Positions 1 to 5,454 of a stretch of DNA of 10,785 nt are shown here, in pieces. Numbering within the stretch: the first letter of the stretch is position 1; every line of letters starts with the position of its first letter. This DNA comes from CAYJRR01 sp964372275 [NCBI: uncultured bacterium] (lineage in GTDB: Bacteria > CAYJRR01), in NCBI GenBank assembly GCA_964372275.1, contig CAYJRR010000148.1:1-10785 (forward strand), read 5' to 3'. The position numbers and the translations under genes were made by a program. The notes under the pieces were generated by a model. That model was not told the DNA's origin and made no database searches. It saw only the letters and a list, made by a program, of their open reading frames with translations.

Positions 1-31
1 TGGCAAGGTTGGTATTTACGGTGACGGCCAT
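1..31 (-). CDS. fliC: Third flagellin, first ten codons only (cut by window edge)
   Basis: Only the first ten codons lie inside the window; the gene continues past its left edge. They read MAVTVNTNLA, the typical flagellin D0 opening. It matches the starts of the two complete flagellins nearby (MALAINTNTA and MGVSVNSNIS). The ATG is at 31-29 and has a strong Shine-Dalgarno, TAAAGGAG, at 46-39, seven bases upstream. The product would be another structural subunit of the extracellular filament. It lies about 1.1 kb downstream of a fliS gene on the same strand, and the long gap plus a promoter-like element at 113-143 suggest its own transcript. Identity rests on ten residues plus the RBS and context, so the length and central domain are unknown. 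Confidence 0.8.
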   Translation of the reverse strand, partial: MAVTVNTNLA

Positions 32-112
32 GGTGGGGCTCCTTTAGGCGTGGGTTGGAAATTTAGCGGCAGGGGTCGAAGAGAAGGATCCGAATCGAGC
101 CGTGACGACGCC

Positions 113-143
113 GGTAAGCGACACTTAAACTAATTCTTTCGTC
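113..143 (-). promoter_or_regulatory. Promoter-like element upstream of the third flagellin
   Basis: Read on the minus strand, GACGAA (143-138), 15 bases, then GTCGCTTACC (122-113). The same arrangement with a 14-base spacer occurs upstream of the flagellin starting at 4339. The -10-like half is 82 bp from the ATG here and 75 bp there. The spacer is AT-rich in a GC-rich background. The downstream half partly resembles the sigma-28 -10 consensus GCCGATAA (5 of 8), but the upstream half does not match the sigma-28 -35. It is a candidate found only by comparing two sites. Confidence 0.3.
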
Positions 144-942
144 GTGTGGATCATGGAGGTGCCTGGTCTGCGTCGGCGGCGGCATTACTTCTGGAAGGGG
201 GGGGCTAGAGGGACATCGGTCGGCGTCGGTCGTCTGTCGCGGAACTTCCGATCAAGGTCGGTGCATCGCGTGCTCGGGCGCGCTCGGCCGCGATCGTGGA
301 GGGCTTTCGCACTCCCGTAGGACTGGATCGTACAGAGGCGGCGCCTTCGGTCGACATTGCGTCGGCCGCGTCGCCGTCACGCGGGACCCGGCTCGAGATC
401 GCGACCGGCAGAAGGAAATACGGCCGGTCTGAGGTGCTGAAGGACCGGGCACGAGGGGACCCGAGCGAACGTCGATCGCTGGCGAGACCCGCGTGCCGTG
501 TATTCGTCTTGGCGGCGCGTGTGCCGGACCAATCGTCCCGGGAGGCAGAACCGGACCTGCGTACGGATGGCGTCCTCCATCGCTCGAAGCGCCGGTCGAA
601 GGCCGCACGGGATTTCGCCGCACCTGCTGCGCCGGTGGACCGTCCATGCAACGAGGGCCTGAGTCGACTCGATCGCCGTCGGGTGCCCGTAATTCGACGC
701 CGGGAGGGAGCCGCCCAGGTGGACGGGGCATCGCCGCTGCAGTCGGTGGATGTGCCAGCGGAAGCCCTGCGACGGCGGGCGAACCCGCGCGAGCCGACGT
801 TCCGATGGTCGCCGGAGGCGGTCCCACTGTCCCTGCCCTGGGTGCCGTCGTGCCGCCCGGATCCGGCGGCCGACTTGCGATCGCGGAGGAGTGGACGAAT
901 TCGCGTGTGACGGGATCACGCATGGGGGCGTACCGAGTCGCG

Positions 943-1121
943 TGGAGTGGGGCGGTCTCGTGGAACGGAACGGACGTGTCGAACGGGCCTGTCGAATGAA
1001 GCGGCCGCGACGAACCGAAAGGTCGCCTCGAGCGGGTCGGTGGCATGGGGTGAAAGGGTGGCATCGAGCAGAACGGTCGTATCGGGTGGAACGGCGTTTC
1101 GCGTCGAACGGACGTGTCGAG
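943..1121. repeat. Degenerate tandem array, period about 18 bp, roughly ten units
   Basis: On the plus strand a GAACGG-like core recurs at 945 (gagtgg), 963, 981, 998 (gaagcgg), 1017 (gaaagg), 1035 (ggtcgg), 1053, 1071, 1089 and 1106. Steps between cores are 17 to 19 bases. Exact subrepeats support this: GAACGGACGTGTCGA at 968-982 and 1106-1120, and GGTGGCAT at 1039 and 1057, exactly 18 apart. Units look like GTSGAACGG followed by a CGTNTCG-like tail. The array ends about 17 bp beyond the fliS stop codon. In one minus-strand frame it gives a hexapeptide pattern of the type xPFHxx, but I see no reason to think it is translated. Confidence 0.6.
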
Positions 1122-1137
1122 GTTCGCGGAGGAGTCC

Positions 1138-1524
1138 CTATTTCTTCTGAGCGGCGGCGCGTTCGTTCGCCTGGATCGCGGACCAGCCGCTTCGCAAGAC
1201 GGTGAGAATCTTCGCGGCCTCGTCCAGCGCGGCGGAGCTTCCGGCGACGTTCGCCTCGACGAGCAGCGAAGAGATCCGGGCATAGAGCGCCTGGAGCGTC
1301 CTGGCGAGCTCCGGCGCGGGACGCGGGTCGATGGCGCTCGAGAGCTCGTGGACGATGGCGAGCGCACGGGAAACGTAGGAGCCGCGTTCGGCGCGGTTGT
1401 CATTTGCAATCGCGACCTTGGCTCGACCGATCGCCTTCAGGGCGCCGTCGTAGAGCGCAATCACGAGCGCGAGAGGGGAGCGCGTGCTGACGTCGTTTTC
1501 GAAGTACTGGTGGTAGCCGTTCAT
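1138..1524 (-). CDS. fliS: Flagellin export chaperone FliS (full length)
   Basis: FliS binds the C-terminal D0 region of unpolymerised flagellin in the cytoplasm and delivers it to the flagellar export gate. This 128-aa protein has the usual family length and layout. It has aromatic residues near the start (Y4, Y7, F8), then the diagnostic SPLALVIALYDGAL at 16-29. Later come ALAIVHELSSAID at about 54-66, the LQALY helix near 77-81, LLVEAN at 87-92 and a final LRSGW at 110-114, with a Lys/Ala-rich tail. The ATG at 1524 has a GAGGAG Shine-Dalgarno about 7 bases upstream. It lies 67 bp downstream of the 277-aa flagellin stop and is probably cotranscribed with it, which suggests this flagellin, or the third one further downstream, as client. 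It ends with TAG, and no clear terminator follows before the repeat array. Confidence 0.93.
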   Translation of the reverse strand: MNGYHQYFENDVSTRSPLALVIALYDGALKAIGRAKVAIANDNRAERGSYVSRALAIVHELSSAIDPRPAPELARTLQALYARISSLLVEANVAGSSAALDEAAKILTVLRSGWSAIQANERAAAQKK

Positions 1525-1591
1525 CGAAGGCTCCTCGTGCTTCTCCGGTCAGGTGTCGGTGTTGCCACGGACGCGGCCGGAGGGCTCGGTA

Positions 1592-2425
1592 TCAGAAGCG
1601 GAGCAGTTGGAGAACCGCCTGCGAGAGCGTGTTCGCCTGCGCGAGCACCGACACGCCGGCGCTCTGGAGGACTTGGCCACGGGTGAACGCGGCGGTCTCG
1701 ACCGCCATGTCGGCGTCCCGGATCCGGCTCTCGGCGGCAATCGTGTTCTGCACGAGGCTGCCGATGGTCGTGATCGTGGTGTGCATGCGGTTGGCGGCGG
1801 CTCCGAAGTCGCCACGAGCCGCGTTGACGGTCGCAAGCGCGCTGTCGAGGCGCGCAACGGCGGTTTCGATCGCTCCGGTCGACCCGTTGATGAACGTCGT
1901 GTCGAGCGAGAGCGTCGTGATCGTGGTGTCGACCGCGGAGATCGTGATCGTGTCGTTCGCGGTCGTGAAGCTTCCGACCTGGAAGACGAAGCCACCCGTG
2001 GCGGTGCCGTTGAGGAGCGGGACGCCGTTGAAGGCCGTGACTTCGGAGATTCGTCCGATCTCGTCCTTCATCGCCTGGTATTCCTTGTCGAGGGCGTCGC
2101 GCTCGGTGGTTCCGTTAGTGCCGTTGAGCGACTGGATCGCCAGCTCCCGCATGCGGATCAACATGCTGCTGATCTCGTTGAGCGCGCCGTCACCGATCGT
2201 CGCGACCGAGATGCCGTCGTTCGCGTTCCGTTGCGCCTGTTGGAGCGAACGGATCTGGGCTCGCATCTTCTCCGAGATCACGAGGCCGGCCGCGTCGTCG
2301 CTGGCGGTCGCAATCCGAAGTCCGCTCGAGAGCCGGCCGATCGACGTCTCGATCTGCCGAGACGTCGACGAGAGGTTGCGCTGAACGGCGAGGCTGGCGG
2401 TGTTGGTATTGATTGCGAGGGCCAT
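1592..2425 (-). CDS. fliC: Flagellin, compact 277-aa form
   Basis: This is a structural subunit of the filament, secreted unfolded through the flagellar export channel. The N-terminal D0/D1 region (1-140) opens MALAINTNTASL and has RLSSGLRIATASDDAAGL at 31-48 and IRMRELAIQ at 90-98, the latter in the conserved D1 stretch recognised by TLR5 in other bacteria. TAFNGVPLLNG at 130-140 closes D1. The C-terminal half has SRIRDADMAVETAAFTRGQ at 233-251 and ends QLLRF. The variable centre (about 141-200) is short and rich in Thr and Ser, so outer D2/D3 domains are essentially absent. The C-terminus ends in Phe, and the usual PQ before the last helix is replaced by SQ. The ATG at 2425 follows AAGGAG by 8 bases. 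It sits 51 bp downstream of a FliS paralogue and 67 bp upstream of fliS. Confidence 0.96.
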   Translation of the reverse strand: MALAINTNTASLAVQRNLSSTSRQIETSIGRLSSGLRIATASDDAAGLVISEKMRAQIRSLQQAQRNANDGISVATIGDGALNEISSMLIRMRELAIQSLNGTNGTTERDALDKEYQAMKDEIGRISEVTAFNGVPLLNGTATGGFVFQVGSFTTANDTITISAVDTTITTLSLDTTFINGSTGAIETAVARLDSALATVNAARGDFGAAANRMHTTITTIGSLVQNTIAAESRIRDADMAVETAAFTRGQVLQSAGVSVLAQANTLSQAVLQLLRF

Positions 2426-2476
2426 GGTCGACTCCTTCGGTGTTGGAAGAGAATTCGAAGCGTCCGTTCGGGTCCG

Positions 2477-2830
2477 CTAGTTTCGAAGCTCCGAGGCGCT
2501 TCGTTTTTCGATCTCGACCCACGCGCTACGCAGGGTCGAAAGTGTCTGGGCGGCCTGGGTCAGGGGCTCCGTCGAACGCTGCTGGTTCGCCCGTACCAGC
2601 AGGGACGCCACGTCGGTGTACTGCCGGAGCAGGCTGCGTGCGAGGGCCGGAGAGAATCGAAAGTCGAGGGACTCGGCAAGCTGGTGGACGATCGCGACCG
2701 CCAGCGTCACGTGCCGGCTCAACGCGCCCGGATCGCCTTGTCGGACCGCTCCCAGGGCCCGATGGATGGCCGCGATCGCGTTGTCGTAGAAGCTGATCAA
2801 GAGCTCGATGGGGGTCGCTGCGTTGGACAT
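2477..2830 (-). CDS. FliS-family paralogue, 117 aa, short N-terminus
   Basis: This is a FliS-type chaperone-like protein. It starts almost at the core motif (TPIELLISFYDNAI at 6-19, equivalent to SPLxLVxxLYDGAx of FliS). It continues with VAIVHQLAESLD at 45-56, the SLLRQYTDVASLLVRAN block at 66-82, and LSTLRSAW at 97-104. Compared with the two full-length copies in this window, about ten residues are missing in front of the core, including the N-terminal Tyr that in known FliS structures sits over the client-binding groove. The ATG at 2830 has GAGGAGAGG close upstream, so the short form is probably the true product. It lies 25 bp downstream of the 89-aa gene and 51 bp upstream of the 277-aa flagellin. 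It could serve a specific flagellin or regulate export; the client is unknown. Confidence 0.82.
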   Translation of the reverse strand: MSNAATPIELLISFYDNAIAAIHRALGAVRQGDPGALSRHVTLAVAIVHQLAESLDFRFSPALARSLLRQYTDVASLLVRANQQRSTEPLTQAAQTLSTLRSAWVEIEKRSASELRN

Positions 2831-2855
2831 GTGCCTCTCCTCGAAATACGCGCTG

Positions 2856-3125
2856 TCAGAGCTCTCGCGACAGTTCCCGGCGGAACAGGTACTTCAGCGC
2901 CTTGTCGATCGACGCGATCTCCTCCGAATGGATCGCGAGCTGAACCGAGAGTGCCAGCGTCCGATCGCCATCCGCCCCGCCTTCCGCGCCATCGAGGAGC
3001 TCCATCGCCTTCCGGAACGCCTCGATCGCCTCGGGGTCCTCGCTCGCCAGGAAGGCCTTCACGGCGGTGCGGCCCTGCGCCGCGACTTCCTCGATCGTCT
3101 CGTCCGTCGTCGGTCGATGATCCAT
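2856..3125 (-). CDS. Unrecognised 89-aa protein inside the flagellin/FliS cluster
   Basis: I do not recognise this protein. It is acidic overall, appears largely helical, and lacks a signal peptide, membrane segment or Cys residue, so a cytoplasmic location is likely. Residues 1-45 (ETIEEVAAQG then EAIEAFRKAMELLDGAE) and 58-89 (ALSVQLAIHSEEIASIDKAL then YLFRRELSREL) look like two helical segments joined by a Gly/Asp-rich linker around 46-55. The ATG at 3125 has a GAGGAA Shine-Dalgarno 7 bases upstream, which supports real translation. It is 53 bp after the 105-aa FliS-like gene and 25 bp before the 117-aa one, on the same strand. Size, helicity and position fit an accessory chaperone or a regulator of flagellin synthesis, but that is inference from context only. 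It does not look like FlaG, FliW or CsrA. Confidence 0.75.
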   Translation of the reverse strand: MDHRPTTDETIEEVAAQGRTAVKAFLASEDPEAIEAFRKAMELLDGAEGGADGDRTLALSVQLAIHSEEIASIDKALKYLFRRELSREL

Positions 3126-3178
3126 GGCGTTCCTCGTCGGCTCGAAAAGGGTTGGATGGTCCGTCGGGTCGGTGCGTT

Positions 3179-3496
3179 TCAGGCCCAGGCTCGCCGGAGA
3201 ACGGCGAGGATCTTCTCGGCGGCGTCGAGACTCGCGACATCGCTGGACCGATTCGCGTCGAAGAGCAGCTCGGCGACCTGTACCAGAAGCGCATGAACCG
3301 TCTCGTGGTGACGTGAACGGCCATGGTCAAATCGCGCGGAGAGCTCGTGCACCTGCGACAACGCATCGGCGACGAACTCGGCCTGCTCCTGCGAGCTGCG
3401 GATCTCGATCGCGATCCGGGCGTTTCCGATCGACCGCAGCGCTTCGACGAATGCCGCATCGATCTCGGTGTCGACTGCGATGGTTCGTGCATTCAT
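3179..3496 (-). CDS. Divergent, N-terminally reduced FliS-like protein, 105 aa
   Basis: Homology to FliS shows in the middle and at the end. ALRSIGNARIAIE (19-31) matches ALKAIGRAKVAIA of the FliS ending at 1138. ALSQVHELSARFD (45-57) matches ALAIVHELSSAID. LLFDAN (77-82) and KILAVLRRAW (95-104) match the terminal helices. The hallmark N-terminal block (Tyr, then SPLxLVxxLYDGA) is not recognisable; the equivalent stretch reads VDTEIDAAFVEA, and the tail after the final Trp is almost absent. The ATG at 3496 has AAGGAG six bases upstream, 15 bp beyond the 275-aa flagellin stop, so it is surely translated with that flagellin. It may have changed client, act as a partner subunit for another FliS, or regulate. 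FliS-family origin is fairly secure; chaperone activity is not. Confidence 0.78.
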   Translation of the reverse strand: MNARTIAVDTEIDAAFVEALRSIGNARIAIEIRSSQEQAEFVADALSQVHELSARFDHGRSRHHETVHALLVQVAELLFDANRSSDVASLDAAEKILAVLRRAWA

Positions 3497-3511
3497 GGCC
3501 TGCTCCTTGGG

Positions 3512-4339
3512 TCAAAAGCGAAGTAGTTCCAGCGCCGCCTTGTTGAGGCCGTTCGTCTGAACGAGGATCGCGACACCGGCGTTCTGGAGGACCTGGATCC
3601 GGGTGAACTCGGCCGTCTCGGCCGCCATGTCGACATCGCGGATGCGGCTCTCGGTGACGACGGCCGCGTGGATCGCACCGGCGATGGCCGTGGTCGTCCG
3701 CTCGAGGCGGTTGACGATCGCGCCGAATCGGGCCCGGATCGTGCTGACCTTGTTGATCGCGGCGTCGATCGCCGGAACGGCGCTTCGCGCTGCCGACGTG
3801 GTGCCTACGGAGACGGTGGCGATCCCCAGTGCGGTGAGCGTCGTGCTCGCCGCCGTCACCTGAATCACGTCGGTCGTGGTGGCGAAGGCCCCGACCTGAA
3901 AGTCGAGCGAGGAGACGGTTCCGGCCAGAAGGGGAACGCCGAGGAACGACGTGCTCTTGGCGATCCGCTGGACTTCCGCGGTGAGGGCCTGGAGCTCGTT
4001 GTCGATTACCGTCCGCTCAGTCGTCGCGTTGGTTGCATTCAGCGCCTGAATGGCGAGCTCGCGCATCCGGGACAGCATCGACGTGATCTCGGCGAGCGCG
4101 CCGTCGGAGGTGTTCGCCATCGAGATTGCGTCGTTCGCGTTCCGCTGGTTCTGGTTCAGGGCGCGGATGAACGAACGAAACCTCTCGGAGAGCGCCAGAC
4201 CGGCCGCGTCGTCACTTGCCGACGCGATCCGATGTCCACTGGAGAGGCGTCGCGCCGACGCTTCGAGCTTCCGCGTCGAGAGCGCGAGGTTTCGCTGCGC
4301 GCTCAAGCTCGAGATGTTCGAATTTACGGAGACGCCCAT
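3512..4339 (-). CDS. fliC: Flagellin, compact 275-aa form
   Basis: This is a filament subunit. It starts MGVSVNSNISSL and has RLSSGHRIASASDDAAGLAL at 31-50, NQRNANDAIS at 64-73, SRMRELAIQ at 90-98 and SFLGVPLLAG at 131-140. The C-terminal D1/D0 part has FGAIVNRLE at 205-213 and SRIRDVDMAAETAEFTR at 231-247, and ends ELLRF. The centre (about 141-190) is very short and rich in Ser, Thr and Ala, a plausible O-glycosylation surface given the Maf gene upstream. It differs clearly from the 277-aa flagellin, including Gly-Leu-Asn-Lys in place of the usual region before the last helix. The frame stays open upstream to a TTG at 4393, but the ATG at 4339 fits the flagellin N-terminus and has a GAGGA Shine-Dalgarno about 8 bases upstream. 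It heads the second transcription block, after a 432-bp gap. Confidence 0.96.
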   Translation of the reverse strand: MGVSVNSNISSLSAQRNLALSTRKLEASARRLSSGHRIASASDDAAGLALSERFRSFIRALNQNQRNANDAISMANTSDGALAEITSMLSRMRELAIQALNATNATTERTVIDNELQALTAEVQRIAKSTSFLGVPLLAGTVSSLDFQVGAFATTTDVIQVTAASTTLTALGIATVSVGTTSAARSAVPAIDAAINKVSTIRARFGAIVNRLERTTTAIAGAIHAAVVTESRIRDVDMAAETAEFTRIQVLQNAGVAILVQTNGLNKAALELLRF

Positions 4340-4771
4340 TTTCGGTTTCCTCGTCGTCCGTCGCTTCGCTGCTCGCGACGTTCTGATCCTCAAGACGGAA
4401 TCCGTGGGCGACTGTTTAGCGACTTTTCGAAAAACTCTTCGTCCCGGCTACGACGCCGTGCCGGTGCGAGATGGAGAGGGCGCGGTGTGGAGGCGCGATC
4501 CCGCGAAGATCGCGCGAGGCGAGACGGGCGGAACGACGTGCGCGGCTGGCCGTACGGCGCGTCGGTGCACTCGGCGCGAACGACCGTCCAGTGGCGGCGA
4601 GTACGCCCGCGCGCCTCCTGTCATCGTTCCATAAGGGGGGCGATACGACGATGACCTGCCGCGTGTGCGGCCGTTCGTCGGCTGCGCCTCGGGTGGACGC
4701 GTGCGAACGACGACCACTCGACCGACCGTCAATTCGCTGACGATGTCTCGATCGCCCGCGAGAACCGGTTC
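4340..4771. other. Gene-free gap between the FliT-like gene and the 275-aa flagellin
   Basis: No convincing minus-strand gene lies here. The flagellin-proximal part holds a leader of about 75 bases with several GGA triplets, the promoter-like element at 4414-4443, and the palindrome TTTTCGAAAA at 4424-4433. Near the FliT-like stop there is a 12-bp palindrome, AGAACCGGTTCT (4761-4772), which lacks a good loop or T-tract and is not a convincing terminator. A plus-strand mini-ORF of 29 codons at 4651-4740 starts MTCRVCGR, behind a G-rich stretch. I list it only as a finding. Confidence 0.6.
4414..4443 (-). promoter_or_regulatory. Promoter-like element upstream of the 275-aa flagellin
   Basis: On the minus strand, GACGAA (4443-4438), 14 bases, then GTCGCTAAAC (4423-4414), ending 75 bp upstream of the ATG. 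The downstream half matches 6 of 8 positions of the sigma-28 -10 consensus GCCGATAA. A matching pair lies upstream of the third flagellin at 113-143, but none was seen before the flagellin at 2425. The spacer contains the palindrome TTTTCGAAAA and is AT-rich. No sigma-54 -24/-12 pair was seen. This is a candidate from two-site comparison only. Confidence 0.33.
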
Positions 4772-5065
4772 TTAGAGGGAGTAGGGCCCGACGGCTCCGG
4801 CCAGGAGCGCGTTTCGTGCCCGGTCGATGGCGTCAAGATCGTGACGCACTTGTGCGAGCTGGCATGCGAGGGTCGAGATTCCGTCGTCCCGGTACGATTC
4901 CGGTCGCCGGGCGCGGGTGGCCTGAATCCGTCGAGCGAGCTCGTCCCTCTTTCGGAGCCCCTCCTCGACGCGATCGAATCGTCCGTCCAGGGCGGCGCGG
5001 GCGATGCGACGGCCCTCCTCGGCGAACTCGGTCCACGGATCGCCGGCGGTCGGTCCGGGTCTCAC
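4772..5065 (-). CDS. FliT-like small flagellar protein, 97 aa
   Basis: This follows fliS directly. Its GTG start (5065-5063) overlaps the fliS TGA as GTGA, with GGAG five bases upstream, so translation is probably coupled. The frame is open far upstream across fliS and fliD, but those parts are out-of-frame shadows. The 97-residue product is polar and looks helical. FAEEGRRIARAALDGRFDRVEEGLRKRDELARRIQ spans about 14-48 and recalls FliT, where a helix ending in a conserved Arg-Glu pair precedes further helices. A second helical part follows at 64-90 (LACQLAQVRHDLDAIDRARNALL). FliT-type proteins chaperone the cap protein FliD and often follow fliS, which fits fliD-fliS here. Similarity is weak by eye, so the name is tentative. 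TAA ends the gene and apparently the operon. Confidence 0.7.
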   Translation of the reverse strand: MRPGPTAGDPWTEFAEEGRRIARAALDGRFDRVEEGLRKRDELARRIQATRARRPESYRDDGISTLACQLAQVRHDLDAIDRARNALLAGAVGPYSL

Positions 5066-5445
5066 GCCGACTCCGAGGATCGGCGGCCGTCGAGGAGTTG
5101 CCGCCACGTCGACCGGAGGGCGACGAGAAGGCGTTCCGCCTCGTCCAACCGATCGGCGTCGCCGGAAAGGTTCGTCTCGACCAGACGTCGGGCGATGCGG
5201 GAATAGAGGACACGGAGTCTCTCGGCCAACTCGGGAGCGGGCGCCGGATCGAGGCTGGTCGACAGGTGGTGCACGATGGCCAGCGATCGAGCGATGTTCT
5301 CCGCGGCGTCGGCGCGCCGACGAGTCGCGAGGGCCGTCCGCGCGCGCGCGAGCGATCGGATGGCCCCGTCGAACAGGGCGACGACGATTCCGAGCGGCGA
5401 CGCGGTCGCCAGGTCGTGCTCGCGATAGCTCTGGCTCCGCTCCAC
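5062..5445 (-). CDS. fliS: Flagellin export chaperone FliS (operon copy)
   Basis: This is a cytoplasmic chaperone that keeps flagellin unpolymerised and targets it for export. The 127-aa protein has normal family length. Y7 precedes SPLGIVVALFDGAI at 16-29 (the usual LYDG Tyr is Phe here). SLAIVHHLSTSLD follows at 54-66, LRVLYSRIARRLVETN at 77-92 and LVALRSTW at 107-114. The start is GTG at 5445, with AGGAG six bases upstream that overlaps the fliD stop codon, leaving only 9 bp between the genes. The classical fliD-fliS order makes this the likely ancestral, general copy among the four FliS-family genes in the window. It overlaps the next gene by 4 bp. Confidence 0.95.
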   Translation of the reverse strand: MERSQSYREHDLATASPLGIVVALFDGAIRSLARARTALATRRRADAAENIARSLAIVHHLSTSLDPAPAPELAERLRVLYSRIARRLVETNLSGDADRLDEAERLLVALRSTWRQLLDGRRSSESA

Positions 5446-5454
5446 CTCGAGCTC

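Larger units (their letters stand above)
32..1137. other. Gene-free region of about 1.1 kb between fliS and the third flagellin
   Basis: I see no convincing gene here. Several frames stay open for hundreds of bases on both strands, but their translations are rich in Arg, Pro and Ser, resemble no family I know, and overlap one another. The minus-strand frame open from 1409 to 252 also runs through the real fliS. Contents I can point to are a degenerate array of 18-bp period at 943-1121, a run of eight G at 197-204, and an AT-rich patch with a promoter-like element at 113-143. The flagellin leader and Shine-Dalgarno lie at 32-112. The remainder, about 205-940, shows nothing I recognise. It could be a decayed gene, a long leader or an untranslated RNA. 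Confidence 0.6.

Noticed and set aside
197-204. G8 run upstream of the third flagellin as a phase-variation tract
   Set aside because: Runs of this length are expected by chance at this GC content, and it lies upstream of the candidate promoter rather than between its halves.
943-1121. CRISPR array
   Set aside because: Units are contiguous and degenerate with no conserved repeat plus unique spacer layout.
252-1409. 385-codon minus-strand frame through the gap and into fliS
   Set aside because: It overlaps the real fliS in another frame and is Pro/Arg-rich with no recognisable domain; its hexapeptide pattern only reflects the DNA repeat.
1553-3316. 587-codon open frame on the plus strand
   Set aside because: It runs antisense to a flagellin and FliS-like genes with clear homology; the translation is Arg/Asp/Gly-rich and unlike any family. 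It is a product of high GC codon bias.
4340-4393. Longer flagellin start at TTG 4393
   Set aside because: Flagellin N-termini begin directly at the D0 helix, as from ATG 4339, which has its own RBS.
4761-4772. Palindrome AGAACCGGTTCT as terminator of the filament operon
   Set aside because: It has no loop and no following T-tract, and it overlaps the stop codon.
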